Assembly (NCBI GenBank): GCA_017379815.1
Contig: JAFNVK010000169.1
Span: 1-5,351 of the forward strand
DNA length: 5,351 nt
Source of the DNA: Clostridia bacterium
GTDB lineage: Bacteria > Bacillota > Clostridia > Oscillospirales > CAG-272
Reading direction: 5' to 3'
Position numbers and translations under genes: made by a program. Below are positions 5,296 through 5,351 of the stretch, piece after piece. The notes beneath the pieces are model-generated. The model saw nothing but the letters and a program-made list of their open reading frames with translations. It was not told where the DNA came from and made no database searches. Each line of letters begins with the position of its first letter. Positions within the stretch are counted from its first letter, which is position 1.

Positions 5296-5351
5296 TTCAG
5301 AACTCTATTTATATCAAGTTAGACATGTAAAGACAATTTGATACAGATAGA

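Larger units (their letters stand above)
5210..5351. repeat. Perfect 142-bp palindrome (two 71-bp arms, no loop) at the window end
   Basis: Every base from 5210 to 5280 is complementary to its partner in 5281-5351, with the axis between 5280 and 5281 (ACCGAAG|CTTCGGT) and no mismatch. The repeat starts one base after the zinc-ribbon stop codon and stops exactly where the window stops, so its true outer limit is unknown. Natural hairpins of this size usually have a loop and mismatches, and such DNA is hard to maintain in cells. The position at the sequence end fits a fold-back artefact of library preparation or assembly, probably triggered by a natural terminator-like hairpin at the centre. 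A biological inverted duplication or a hairpin end is possible but less likely. The symmetry is seen directly; the cause is inferred. Confidence 0.97.

Noticed and set aside
5210..5351. Covalently closed hairpin telomere of a linear plasmid or phage
   Set aside because: The flanking genes are chromosomal housekeeping genes, there is no protelomerase or replication gene, and a fold-back artefact explains the exact terminal position more simply. Kept only as a remote alternative.

Overview
The window reads as chromosomal DNA of an uncultured or poorly characterised member of the Clostridia (Bacillota). The evidence is a DUF4364-type winged-helix protein and a zf-trcl/CxxC-x17-CxxC zinc-ribbon protein (both typical of clostridia), a CmpB-like membrane protein, strong AAGGAGG-type ribosome binding sites, and AT-rich spacers with sigma-A style promoters between GC-richer genes. 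I see no phage genes, transposase, CRISPR array, rRNA or tRNA. Most of the window is ordinary housekeeping DNA, and I do not see a convincing new defence or mobile system.

Layout. 1-626 (minus): 5' part of metG, methionyl-tRNA synthetase, cut by the window edge, with its own promoter at 738-766. 878-1925 (plus): a two-gene operon, a CmpB-like four-helix membrane protein followed by an overlapping, TTG-started membrane protein of unknown function. 1927-1966: a bidirectional terminator shared with the converging hom. 1980-3197 (minus): hom, homoserine dehydrogenase. 3198-3351: back-to-back promoters for hom and the next gene. 3352-3909 (plus): DUF4364 protein, followed by an unusually long terminator hairpin (3953-4027). 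4092-4119: a consensus promoter with a palindrome across its -35 box. 4199-4786 (plus): a SigH-like sigma factor. 4889-5209 (plus): a small protein with two four-cysteine zinc ribbons. 5210-5351: a perfect, spacerless 142-bp inverted repeat that runs exactly to the end of the window.

How the genes relate. metG and hom both belong to methionine-related metabolism (tRNA charging, and homoserine as precursor of methionine and threonine), but they are separate transcription units and nothing shows shared control. DUF4364 protein, sigma factor and zinc-ribbon protein are three small plus-strand genes of likely regulatory or nucleic-acid-related character.

The most striking feature is the terminal palindrome. 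Its length, lack of a loop and position at the sequence end fit an assembly or library fold-back better than a natural element. The right arm (5281-5351) should not be taken as independent genomic sequence until reads have been checked.
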